Part shown: one piece after another, positions 8,661 to 18,696 of the stretch | How positions within the stretch are numbered: position 1 is the first letter of the stretch | Layout: every line of letters begins with the position of its first letter | NCBI GenBank assembly: GCA_036852015.1 | Contig: JAANDG010000209.1 | Location: 160,663-224,662 of the forward strand | Origin: Pelodera strongyloides | Lineage: Eukaryota; Nematoda; Chromadorea; Rhabditida; Rhabditidae | Reading direction: 5' to 3' | DNA length: 64,000 bases | Notes under the pieces: model-generated | What the model saw: the letters and a program-made list of their open reading frames with translations, nothing else | Told to the model about the DNA's origin: nothing | Database searches by the model: none | Translations under genes and position numbers: made by a program

Positions 8661-10772
8661 CTCCTCGTTATCTTTAATTCCTCTTCCTTGAGATATCGTC
8701 GTGTAGTCCACGTCGTCCACAAATTCCTTCTTCTCACTCTGTGAAATCCATCCATCCCTTTCTTCTTCCAATGGCATCGGTTGTTCGGCGAATTCGCTGA
8801 TTCCAGCGTCAGCCTCTTCCGACACAAAATTTACATAGGCAGGTTTAGGTTTAGGTCGGTTAAAGTTACCTCCGTTCTTTTCAGATTGACGGAAATGTCG
8901 TGGGCCGACATCACCTCTCTTGGAAACAAACAGATTCGCTTCTTTTCTGAAGGAATTCGGCGGTGCCGGAGGAGTTGGTTTCGCCTGATGGAAGTCTGGT
9001 GATGGTGAGTTCGGATTCCTTTCAGTTTTCCATTGAAATGCTTGATGTGGAGTTTGCGAATTTCTTTCATAGTTCGGCCTATGTGGCACAGTGTCCCGTT
9101 CGAAATCGCGGGAGTTCGTGTTTATCGTAAAGTTAGGTCTCTGACCATCGCTCCAGTTCCGTTTGTGACATATCTGCGAGTTATGCGGACCGTTGCATGA
9201 CGAGCACACTGGTTCCAAACACTGGAATGTTCCATGGTCTCTTTCGAAGCAACGAAGACACGCATTACTTTCCGTCAGTTTGTCGCGTTTCACAGAAAAC
9301 GAGAGAGATGCTTGACAGTTCACAGTTCTGTGGCCGATATTGCCGCAGAATAAACACTGGAGTGTAGTTGAGGAGTTTTCATAAGTCAAACTTCGAATCC
9401 TTTCAGTTTCGACATGTGCATCCACAAGAATCTTCACTTGTCCGAGAAGGTGTTCTGTCGACCACTCGGAGTTATCGGTACGTTCTTTGATCGTAAGTTG
9501 GTGAATAAATTCGTAGGGGAATTTGGATTTGAGTGTGCTTCGGTATTGAGTGGTTTCCACCGAATCGTATCGCTTGAGTTGGTTAGTTATTGCTTTCACA
9601 GCATAATAAGTTCGCTGCAGGTCTTTGCCTGAAGTAGTTGATCTCTGCAATCCGGAGAGTTTAGCAAAGAGGGCTAGCTTCTTTGCGTAGGTGTCGTTAA
9701 ACTGATCGGTAAGAGTTGCTACAATGTCTTCGTAGCATTCCGCGGTTTGCGGATACTGCAAAATACACTGTAGTGCAGTTCCTTTGCATTTTTTGCGAAG
9801 AATCGATAGTTTAGTTGTTTCAGGGTACGGCTGATCGTGGATGAGAGGACCGAATACGTCGTAGAATGTATCCCAGGTGTCGGGATCTCCATTGAATTCA
9901 GGGACATCGACTTCCAACAATCCCCGACTGAGCCGGAGGTCCATCGGAACAGGTTGGTAATTCCTAGTTGGTGCAGTTTCCGGCGCGCGTTCGCGTGTTC
10001 TTTCATAGTTGTTCGTGAAAGTAGTTTGGGGAGCTTGACCGCGTTGTGGGTTTAGAGCTGGTCCAGTTGGATGGCCACGATTGGGTTGAGTTCGTTGCCC
10101 GTTCTGGGGAGTTACCTGGTGTCCAACAGGACGGTCGAGGTTCGGAGACGGAACTTGACTCAATCTTCGATCCAGCTCGGCGAGTTCCAGAAGTTCTCGC
10201 TCAATGTCCGCTAAGGGAGTTGTTGTTCTATTTTCGGCTATAATATGGGGATCGCCACGTTCCCTGGCTGTATCAACCCGCTCGACTGGATTGGTATCAC
10301 CTGGATTTGGAGGTTGCGCTATCACAGTTGTTTCCTTCTGTTCTGTAGCGGTGGTTAGTTGCAATTGGGTTTGAGACAAGGTATGCGGTGTTAGCCTTGA
10401 GGGCTCGTCCAAGAGAATGCCGTGGTCATCGGCAGCATTATTGAGTTCGATAATATAGTTACTCAGAGTTTCGAGTAGTTCGTCAGTTCCATTTTCGGCT
10501 AGATATCTATTAAAAAGAATCAAGTTGTTACCTTTCAGATCTTGGGCTTCTGAAAGAGTTGTCTCGATGCTATTTTGAACTTTCTCGAGAGTTTTAAAAC
10601 TAGCTTTCAGACGGTTAATGACAGTTTCAGTTCGGTCAGTTGGCAAACTGTCCCAATTTGTAGCCAGAAGTTCCTGCACTGAATCCAAACGGGAGTTGAA
10701 GTGTTTAGTTAAACGATTTATTTTTCCTTTCAGGTTTTCGAGTCGATGAGCGTTCGTCTGACGAGGAGCCAT
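8628..10772 (-). CDS. BEL/Pao gag polyprotein
   Basis: The frame starts at the ATG at 10772 (MAPRQTNAHRLENLKGK) and runs about 714 codons to 8628. The N-terminal third is a coiled-coil-prone region. A central domain beginning near VPEFNGDPDTWDTFYDVF and continuing through LRKKCKGTAL matches the capsid-type domain (DUF1759) of BEL/Pao gag proteins. Downstream are Cys/His clusters of the zinc-knuckle kind (CLFCGNIGHRTVNC and CSSCNGPHNSQICH), which bind RNA. The frame is long and uninterrupted, so the copy could still make a structural protein, which fits recent mobilisation. The coding strand is rich in AACT. Upstream lie the primer-binding site and the 5' LTR in the expected order. Confidence 0.9.
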   Translation of the reverse strand: MAPRQTNAHRLENLKGKINRLTKHFNSRLDSVQELLATNWDSLPTDRTETVINRLKASFKTLEKVQNSIETTLSEAQDLKGNNLILFNRYLAENGTDELLETLSNYIIELNNAADDHGILLDEPSRLTPHTLSQTQLQLTTATEQKETTVIAQPPNPGDTNPVERVDTARERGDPHIIAENRTTTPLADIERELLELAELDRRLSQVPSPNLDRPVGHQVTPQNGQRTQPNRGHPTGPALNPQRGQAPQTTFTNNYERTRERAPETAPTRNYQPVPMDLRLSRGLLEVDVPEFNGDPDTWDTFYDVFGPLIHDQPYPETTKLSILRKKCKGTALQCILQYPQTAECYEDIVATLTDQFNDTYAKKLALFAKLSGLQRSTTSGKDLQRTYYAVKAITNQLKRYDSVETTQYRSTLKSKFPYEFIHQLTIKERTDNSEWSTEHLLGQVKILVDAHVETERIRSLTYENSSTTLQCLFCGNIGHRTVNCQASLSFSVKRDKLTESNACLRCFERDHGTFQCLEPVCSSCNGPHNSQICHKRNWSDGQRPNFTINTNSRDFERDTVPHRPNYERNSQTPHQAFQWKTERNPNSPSPDFHQAKPTPPAPPNSFRKEANLFVSKRGDVGPRHFRQSEKNGGNFNRPKPKPAYVNFVSEEADAGISEFAEQPMPLEEERDGWISQSEKKEFVDDVDYTTISQGRGIKDNEEQEREFFRSSH

Positions 10773-10927
10773 CGTGTGTGGAACGAAACAAATCAACGAG
10801 TGTCAAAATCCAAAGAGCAAGGAAAAGTATTTAAAAAAGTTGAAATTTGAAAATAAAGTTGAAATTTGGTTAATAAATAAATAAAAACTGATTGTTTTCA
10901 AGTTTGGGCACTGATAATGGTGTCACA

Positions 10928-10951
10928 GTTCGATCCCGGGTTGGGGTACCA
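10928..10951 (-). promoter_or_regulatory. tRNA primer-binding site of the LTR element
   Basis: The 24 bases next to the 5' LTR read on the + strand like the 3' end of a tRNA: a T-loop TTCGATC, stem CCGGG, acceptor strand TTGGGGT, discriminator A and terminal CCA. The - strand RNA would therefore pair with a tRNA over at least 18 nt to prime reverse transcription. The implied primer has an acceptor beginning ACCCCAA; I cannot say which isoacceptor this is. Confidence 0.8.
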
Positions 10952-11411
10952 TGAAAAGACTGGCACTGTGTGTGGTTGTGCTCTCGTCTTCCGACCCGAA
11001 GTCCAGTAATGAGAGAGAGACAGTTTATATAAGAGTTTATTAGTACGGTTCGAGGCAATACAAGCACACAAAGAGGAAAGTACCGCAAAGGTAAGTTTAT
11101 GATCCGGGCGTCGGTTTCACCTATTGCCACTCAAAGATCACCGATCTCTTTCAGAGCTCGGTATAGTTCCAGAATGTGAATGATAGCGTGGGAGAGCTAG
11201 CGTCTAGGGCGACGGAAAATACGGGCACGCAGCCCCAAGTCTTATCGACTACAAAGAGTACGAATACGAAGAATATGCCCAATTTAGGCCAAGTATAATA
11301 ATTAACCTATTACGGTTACGGTATTGGTAATAAGGGTAAGCGGGAATATAAACCCTAAATCTACGGTAATTATGTTAATAAATAGAAAAGAGTGGTCGTG
11401 CAGTCACGACA
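10952..11411 (-). repeat. Right LTR (5' LTR of the element)
   Basis: 460-bp repeat identical by eye to the left LTR, with TG...CA ends and followed by the target-site repeat ATAGG (11412-11416). It should contain the promoter for - strand transcription. Lack of visible divergence from the other LTR indicates a recent insertion. Confidence 0.95.
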
Positions 11412-11954
11412 ATAGGTTCCTAAAAGATTAATCTAAACTAACTTGCTTGCAGCTACATCGTAGGTGTTAACGGTTAACCTGAACTTACAGCGCGGGCATT
11501 AGATCTAATGAACTTTCCTTATCCAAAAACCGTAGCTCTTTCAAAATTGTAACCAGAATATTAGAGCAATCTCATGGAACACATTACATTGCGACATTTC
11601 CTTTGTTTATAAATGTCATTTGATACACAATTAGATTACAGCTGAATGACGGGTCAAACCATCAAAACCGTTTTTGGATATTTCAATACCATGTAATCAT
11701 GTGATTCTAACTCTGAATATATCAATGGTTGAGGGCATCTCTTTCTCAATTTAGTATTTTTCCTTCAAATATCATCAGAAAAGCTTGGCCTCGATCCTTT
11801 ATTTTTTCCCGTTCGAATATAAAACAGGCAGTACCAGTTTTGACAAACTTCAGCTCTTCGTAATCATTGCAAACCTTATTAGCTTGGTCAACGATACTGT
11901 CTATCTATAAGTTATATTTATAGTTATGCACATCTTTTAGATCTTTGGAATAGA
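11412..11954. other. Upstream region of the BPI/LBP-like gene
   Basis: No gene is seen. This AT-rich interval lies between the LTR element and the first exon of the BPI/LBP-like gene and presumably holds its promoter. The sequence CATCTTTTAG ends 14 nt before the start codon and could be a trans-splice acceptor. Confidence 0.5.
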
Positions 11955-14894
11955 ATGAGAGGACCATTTATATGCATATTTCTAATTTTCATCACCGACA
12001 TTAGTCGTAAAACAGTGAATGGAATTCTTCCAACACTAAAGGCCAGAATAGACAAGGAGGGATTCAATTTCGCGAAGAAATTTGGACATAATGTGGTATG
12101 TTCATTTATAATTCGTTCTTTCCGTGAATATCACTTTCTTCAACTTCTATGTTCCTCATTCGCAGTTTAGCGGTAATCGTAATCCCATGTTTCCTCCCAA
12201 ACAAGCGGGAAACGCGGGATTCCGTCCTTATTGCGAGCGCTAATTAGGGGCCTTGCCGCTAACACTAGGCCTTGCCTAGTGTTTTATTGCGGGACATGAT
12301 TCGCTAATCTGTCAAGAAACATGCGACTTTTCTTATTGCGCGGGATTGGATGATTAGCTGCCAGGAAACGCGGGATTTATTTTTGTTTCGCGGGAAACGT
12401 GCAGTAGAAGAACAGAGTGTACTAGATTCCATTTAATAGGCACTGTAATCCAAAAGTTAACATGAGTAAATATTTTTTTACTCAAAAGCATTGTCTTTGG
12501 AATGTCACTGTAGTGATGAACATACCTTGTGATTTAATATATAACAAATAAATAAAGAATAATATAACCATACGTTTTCTCATACCTTTCTCCTTGTACT
12601 GTAGCTAATTCAAAAAATTACGGTACCGTACACCTCGTGGCTCGTGACTGCGACGACTCAAAGCGCCAGCTAATTGAGCCACTGATTCTTATCCCATTGT
12701 TTGAGGTAGAGAAGGAGATCCCCAAGATTGTGATCCCCGATATAACTATTGATATCAACGCGGGACCGGGAAGGGGTGACGTCACGGCAATTAATATGAC
12801 AGTTAAGAAGTTTAGGATGCCAGAGTGAGTGAATTATTATTTTAATTATCTATACATGAAAAACAGCTATGCCGCATTTTGTCGTTCGTATGCACTATGG
12901 GTTTTAGTAGGCGCCAGGAAAAACGCATTGAATAGAACTCAAAGCAGGAAGGTTATTTTTGAAACAAGATCCTTAAAGCGAAATACCGGCCGGTTATTGA
13001 AACGCATCTCAAGTACTTGCCTTCCTATGCATTTATGCAACAGGGGGTCTAATTGGGGTCTAGTTTTTATTCTAATTGTTGCTCATTTGCATATGCTGCA
13101 TAAAAATGCTGGTGTACGCAATGCGTTTCAAAAACCGGCCGGTATTACGCTTTAAGGAAGGGTGACAGTAGTTTCCGGTTGTGTGTTTTGTAACTATGAC
13201 TGTCCGGTAGCTTTGTCACTGAAGAAATTCGGTATCCGTTTTTAGTGGATGTGAACACAATATGATAGACATATTCGATACATAAAAGAATTCAGATTTG
13301 ACTTCCAACTCTCTCCCCGGGGAATCTCGTGGTCTTCCCACGGGGGAACGGTCAAATTGGACGGCAAATGGAAGGCTAAATACTACATTGGATCACTACC
13401 GTTGGTGAGATTCCTCTCGAGTTACACATTTCTATTTTGAAGTAACTTACCTATCATTTGAGGACAGTAATTTACTATGCCAAATGCTCCTAATCTGGTA
13501 TTGATTGATTTGGCGGTGTACCAAAATTATCGATTATCCTCTTTTTCAATCGATATTCTGCCGATTCAGATTTCCCAGTCTGGTTGGCTTCAAGCCTTAG
13601 TGAGTGGGATCCGTATTGATGTGACTGCATTTGCAGTAGAATTGGATGGACGACCACAGGTGGAAATCAAAGACTGCTCGGCCAACATTGACAATATGGA
13701 CATACAGTAGGCGGCTTTGATAATTCAGGGTGTATACACCTGTTCATCTCCCTCTCTTTTTCTCTCTCCCTCCCTCTCTCTCTCTCTATGTCGTTTTCTC
13801 TTCGTAATTGAGTTCTGGCCGAATATTACCCGCATAATACTGATGTATTTGAGAGAAATTATCAATTTCAGTATCGGTGGAGGAATCCTACCTTGGCTTA
13901 TTGATCTATTCCGAGGACCACTCTCGAAGACAGTACAAAGGGCAATTCACGATCAGGTACGCAAATATATAATTACATATTCACAGAAACGATGGTTTCT
14001 ATCTCAACCCACTGATTTCCACAAAAAGATCACTTTGAACTTTCACTTGCGGTGTTTTGAGTGTTTGGATTGTTTAGAGACCTTGATAAGTTTTACCGTA
14101 ACTTGCTGGGTCGAAATAGAGGGGTTGCAGTTAACAGTTAACACCATTAAATTCTTCAGTAAGTTGAAGAGGCCCTTTGAAATGGTAGAAATGTCATAGA
14201 AGTAGTTTTTTTGGGAGTCTTGGTGTAAAAGTCAGTTATTTGGTCATATTCCTGATTCCTTCTAATTGTAGGCGTGTGAAACGGCAAAGACCATTCTGCT
14301 CAAACAAGCCAATGATTATCTCCACTCTCTTCCATTGCACATTCCCATCGGAGACGACTTCTATGTCGACTATCGATTATCAGGAGGACCACTGTTCACA
14401 GAGTAAATTTATCGACTCTTGCTCATCCAATTCAATTTTTTCGGTCCATCCGTAGTAGTACATTTCCTAAAACGGTAGTTTTTCATGCGCACTTTTGAGC
14501 ATTGGGTTCCTGTTTTAGTGAATACTTCATACACAAATGTGATGCATGTAAACTTGAAGGTGTTGTCATGCAGGTGGAAGTTTGGTGCTGACGAAAAGTT
14601 TTGGTGCTGAAGAAAAAGTAGCATAAAGGTAGTGAAGCCTGTGTTAGTAAACGGTTTTTTCTCCCGCCGGGTAGGTTTTCTACCCAAATGTAAAATCGAT
14701 CTCTGACCATCAACTTCAGATCCTTTATTGAATCCTCCGTAACGGCAGATGTAGTGTTCGGAAAGAAGAAATGCACTATTGAACCGACACCGCTGGGAAA
14801 TGGTGAGTTCGAATAAATCCCTTACTCTCTCTCTCTCTCTCTCTCCCTACACATCAAACCTCTCTTTATTTCTCTTATCTCTTTTCTCTTCTCC

Positions 14895-14953
<59 letters not shown>

Positions 14954-14967
14954 CTCTCTCTTCTCTT

Positions 14968-15008
<41 letters not shown>

Positions 15009-18000
15009 GCTCTTTAATTTATTTATTTATTTCATCATACATTAATATTAACCAAACAATCATTTATTACGCACGATACATCGTTACATGATACATTTAC
15101 ATTGTACCATAGAGTAACGTAAGATTTTGAATTCAAAAATGGCAACTGGACAATTTCTGTTCCGAATCACAAGCATATCACTTCAGATACTGGTTCCCAA
15201 CCTGCAATGGCCACAATTTGGGTCTCAGAACAAATTGGAAACTGTCTCCTGGAAAGTGCCCATAATGGAAAACTTATTCAATATTTGGTGACCAAAGAGA
15301 TCGAACCAATTGCCAATTATCTGAAAACTTCGTAAGTTTGAAAAATAGTTCCATGTCCCTATATTTTTAGCAGCGAGTGTGAGCGACGTTTTTGGTGAAG
15401 AAATCTCACTTCGAAAGGATAACCAAGGGTTCTGGGAGGGTGAGTGCTAACTTTGGGCAGAGAAGTGAACGTTCAACATACATTTCATTGTATGGGGATA
15501 TGAGATATGATCTTCCTATCTCAACGTTAGTAAAAAAAACATCGAGACTGAGTACGACTAATAGACACGATTCGACTATATGAGCCGTGAAGTTTGCATA
15601 ATAAAGTTGACACAGAACCCATGTCATGAGCAGAGCGATTCTAGTACGTATGATTCGGTAGCCCAACAGGTAGAGCGTTCGATTTATAAGCGAGAGGTCG
15701 AGGGTTCGAAACGCACTCTCTTCGTAGCTTCTTGTGTTCTCCATTTCCGTTTGAATTATGCATTGTGACGTGACAAACAAACCATTGTAATAGGACGTCA
15801 TAAGAACACATTGTACTCCTGGGTCCTATGGTTGCCAACCCAGTTCCATCAGCGTTAAAACTAGAAATTTGAGCTGCTGATATTACAAGTAAAATAATTG
15901 CCAGTAAATTGCTTTCAGTTGCTCATTTCTAAGCATTTGCATTGGAAAATTCTTCAACAAACTCAAGAAAGATTACCCGAATAAGTATTTGGATCTACAC
16001 TTTTACTCGTCCGAAGCTCCCAAGGTAATTGCATATTGTATTGACTATGTTTTGTATGCGCATCTCAGTAAGGTTCACCTCACTGCTACGTTCTCGGGCG
16101 CGCAGTGCGCAAATGCGTAACCGCATCCGCGGAAAATAGATGGCTTTTTATCATAGGAAAGGCGGAGGCGCAGAAAAGAGGTTTCGCTGTGTCTCGAATT
16201 TTTCCATGCCTATTTGCAATCTTTTCCCGCGGACGCGGCTAAGCATTTGCGCGCTGCTCGTCTGAGAACCAGAGTGTGGTTGTTTTCATTGGATACAATC
16301 ATTGCGCGCAGAATTCTATGTTTCACGCTCTTTCTAAAAGTGAATTTGTTTTTTTGCGTATTGTTCCAGTTATCTCTTTTTTCCTGTAGCATGTCAAATT
16401 ATTTGTGGTCTAGATTCTACGTCTAGGTATATTTGTTCCACCGTATGTATACAGTTTTCTATTATTTCTGGAACATTCATTACTATATCTTCAGCTGGTG
16501 TTTTCTGATGATCTTTCAACGTTGAACACTACATTTGCTGTCGATTTTTATATAAATCCCAGGAAAGAAAACCCAGATGTGCTGGCAAGATTAGGTGATC
16601 AATATTACCTTGCACAATTACAATTAAGAAAACTTTACCTAAAACATTATGGAGTAAGGGTACCTATCCTATACGTGGATTTTATTTTGTTTCACGGATA
16701 ATTTTTCCATCGCGTGTATGCAATGCGGTTTTAACGTTAACTACTTCCGCGAAGGATAGTGGCATTCTTTTACGTAGAATATAAGTGAAGCAACGAAATT
16801 GCTTAGCAACTTAAAGCGAATATGTAGGCACTCAAAATGAGCAAAAAAAAGCGAAACTAGCGTTTCCATACCAGACGTTAATTTAAATAGGCGACTGAAT
16901 ATGTAAATACGAAATTGGAATGCGCTGCATCTTGAATCTTGCTATTTGCCGATTTAAACTGAAATTTATTCAATCGGACCCAAATTTATGCAAGGGTTCC
17001 GAATTAGCGTTTACTGTGAAAAAGGCGAGCTTTGTAATTGATTTTCTTTTAAGTGGGTAATTGTAGACAACTTTTGTTATTGTTTCCTTAATGGGCAACA
17101 CGCATTCTATTAATACAGCTTAACTTCAAAAAGGGCCTACATATTCCCTTTAAAGCAAATCAAATCAATTTTCATTCCATAATTATTTTTAGAACTAAGT
17201 TCGGAATCTTCTGTCCTTCCATTTGTGAACGGCAGTCGTGTGGTGGGAGGGCTAAATTCAACAAATGTCGAAATTCGCGAAGTTTTCTCAAATATCGGAG
17301 ATGTCTCTTCAGCGTAAGTTCTCTGGAGATATTGATACAATTATTCTTGGCTTTTCAAAATCTACAGCTTAGTTTAGTGCTTTCGTTCAGTACATGCTTG
17401 TATCTGATGCCATATTCACCCATGCAACGGGTAAATATTCCCTGGGTAGCATTCTAATGTGAGAGTCGCAGGGAGGAAAACAGAAATTTCTCCTCGGGGA
17501 ATAAAGTGGTGAATATGGCCTCTGGTTCATCAACGTCGACAGAGTCCTAAAAAGTTGACAGTTGGCTTTAGTTTCTGTTAGCTCAAAGCTAGAATGTCTA
17601 TTCCTGTAACCACTTGTCACCCTGTTTTAGAGGGACATTTTGAAATTACCTAACCTCTATGCAATAATAAATTATTATTTCTGCTTGTGAACCACGGAAA
17701 CAAAATTAAATGTTTATGAATATTTTTAGGTTTCTCTCAATGTTCCGGCGTGTCTTTTCCATGTCGACGACTGTATTTGCGAATGTTATTTTGAGGAAAG
17801 GAATCCCAATTCCCACTTTTGATAACGTCACTTTATCAAGTAAGTTTTCAATTACAATATCAGTTTATTACTTACTAACATAAGTTAAACTCGTGTTGTT
17901 TCGTGACGGGGAAAGTTATAAGACACATAACGAAAGTCTTCCTCACCTTACTTATTAGGCAGATTTGTTTACAAAATTATTTTCCACGGTACTAAAAAAA

Positions 18001-18696
18001 ATTTGGGTTCGATTACTGTATGGATATTAGCCTATTAGCATTTTTGTTTTATAAGCAAGATATGTGTTCGATAAGCAAGAACCTTAAAGGGACAGGCCCA
18101 TCAAAGTAAACCTATATTTACGATACGTCCATAGTGACTATCAAGCATTTTTATTACAATATATGCAACTAAATTTCACATTTATTTGCCATGGAAAACT
18201 TTTTTCCGATGCGCTCAGCTCAAATGTATACCGTAAAGCCGCAAATATCCTTGTCGTCAATGCAAATTTATCGTGAAATTATAATGCGATTAAAATTTGC
18301 ATATATAGCTTTGAAATCTGCTGTTTTATGGTATACATATGCGTTGAGCGCATTGGAAAAAAGTTGTCTAGGGCGAATAATGGTGAAATTTAGTTTTTAT
18401 ATATTGTAATAAAAATGCTTGATAGTCATTATGAACGTGTCGTAAATATAGGTTTATTTTGATGGGCCTGTCCCTTTAATGTACGTAAATTGATCGTCCC
18501 TCGTAAGTTGAACATTTCCTTTTCTAGTTTTAGGTGCTAATGTAGCAGCACTGCTACCATAATTATAGAATTAGTACTAATTACGAACTAAAGATACAGT
18601 CAATACTTTAACCGAACCCCTCGTTTAGATTCCTCCACTATCGACATATTCGACAGTTACCTCCGTATAAATGCTGACTTGGAATACCAACAGTAA
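11955..18696 (+). CDS. Secreted BPI/LBP-like lipid-binding protein (TULIP fold)
   Basis: Thirteen exons: 11955-12095, 12706-12824, 13296-13404, 13579-13706, 13872-13956, 14272-14402, 14720-14802, 15124-15331, 15919-16024, 16495-16653, 17193-17313, 17730-17839, 18629-18696 (TAA at the end); about 520 aa. A signal peptide (MRGPFICIFLIFITDIS) is followed by a first BPI barrel: KEGFNFAKKFGHNV, then EIPKIVIPDI and KLDGKWKAKY. Cys in KDCSANID and Cys in HDQACETAK sit where the conserved BPI disulphide lies, around GGGILPWLIDLFRG. The second barrel includes LRKGIPIPTFDNVTL and ends near RINADLEYQQ, like the BPI C-terminus. The protein should be secreted and bind lipid or LPS; nematodes have relatives such as NRF-5. 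All junctions are in phase except 16653/17193, where one base is unaccounted for. Acceptors at 12705 (TTTGAG) and 15123 (CGTAAG) are unusual. Introns carry several MITEs. Confidence 0.85.
12973..13155. mobile_element. Palindromic MITE, AGCGAAAT family, copy 1
   Basis: Ends are TTAAAGCGAAATACCGGCCG and its near-complement, bounded by TTAA. Arms of about 45 bp continue as GGTT-TTGAAACGCATC. It lies in an intron of the BPI/LBP-like gene. No coding capacity. Confidence 0.85.
14827..15013. repeat. (CT)n microsatellite in a BPI/LBP-like gene intron
   Basis: Nearly pure CT dinucleotide tract with short interruptions, between the exons at 14720-14802 and 15124-15331. Open frames through it (Leu/Ser repeats) are artefacts. 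A shorter CT tract lies at 13746-13790 in another intron. Confidence 0.9.
15652..15724 (+). repeat. tRNA-like sequence, probably a tRNA-derived SINE remnant
   Basis: The sequence has an A-box-like GGTAGCCCAACAGGTAG and a B-box GGGTTCGAA at tRNA spacing, with a TTTATAA anticodon-type loop. The acceptor arms do not pair and the anticodon stem has mismatches, so it is not a functional tRNA. It lies in an intron of the BPI/LBP-like gene. Confidence 0.5.
16092..16267. mobile_element. GC-rich palindromic repeat in a BPI/LBP-like gene intron
   Basis: Inverted arms pair GCGCAGTGCGCAAATGCG and CCGCATCCGCGG with sequences near CCGCGGACGCGG and GCATTTGCGCGCTGC. The interior is AT-rich. It resembles a MITE, with no coding capacity. 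Confidence 0.6.
16811..17152. mobile_element. MITE with TTAA ends and ATATGTAGG terminal motif
   Basis: The left end reads TTAAAGCGAATATGTAGGC and the right end is GCCTACATATTCCCTTTAA. A related, inverted and 5'-incomplete copy lies at about 20262-20457, sharing the internal block GCTATTTGCCGAT. It sits in the intron before the exon at 17193, where the splice phase is problematic. Confidence 0.75.
17408..17524. mobile_element. MITE, GGCCATATTCACC family, copy 1
   Basis: Short palindromic element with ends GCCATATTCACC and GGTGAATATGGCCTC and an interior containing TAGCATTCTAATGTGAGAG. Related copies are at 28054-28183 and 34901-35031; a half copy is at 23889-23935. Confidence 0.8.
18084..18479. 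mobile_element. Long-arm palindromic MITE (TTAA AGGGACAGGCCC)
   Basis: A 396-bp element bounded by TTAA, with ends TTAAAGGGACAGGCCCATCA and its exact complement. The arms pair imperfectly almost to the centre, through blocks such as CCTATATTTACGA and GGTATAC. It lies in the last intron of the BPI/LBP-like gene and is absent from the duplicated copy at 26555-26880. Confidence 0.88.

Larger units (their letters stand above)
2117..11411 (-). mobile_element. BEL/Pao-type LTR retrotransposon, gag present, pol missing, carrying a nested Penelope-like element
   Basis: Direct repeats of 460 bp flank the element (2117-2576 and 10952-11411). Both start TG and end CA and appear identical throughout. 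The element is flanked by the 5-bp direct repeat ATAGG (2112-2116 and 11412-11416), as expected for LTR integration. The gag frame and the primer-binding site show the element is transcribed on the - strand, so the right LTR is its 5' LTR. The purine tract next to the 3' LTR is short (GGCCGGGAG on the - strand at 2577-2585). No protease, reverse transcriptase, RNase H or integrase frame is found on the - strand; the space is taken by a + strand Penelope-like element (about 4700-8150). Identical LTRs point to recent insertion. It is either a pol-less derivative mobilised in trans or an element whose pol was lost around the nested insertion. Confidence 0.93.

Noticed and set aside
8781..10243. 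Plus-strand frames within the gag region
   Set aside because: Antisense shadows of the long gag frame.
12605..12705. Upstream extension of the second BPI/LBP-like exon from a GTAG acceptor at 12604
   Set aside because: It would put the exon out of frame with the first exon. The acceptor at 12705 keeps phase and gives the expected spacing of the family.
14779..15045. Ser/Leu repeat frame
   Set aside because: Translation of a CT microsatellite inside an intron; not a gene.
15652..15724. Functional tRNA gene
   Set aside because: A and B boxes are present but acceptor and anticodon stems do not pair; kept only as a tRNA-like repeat.
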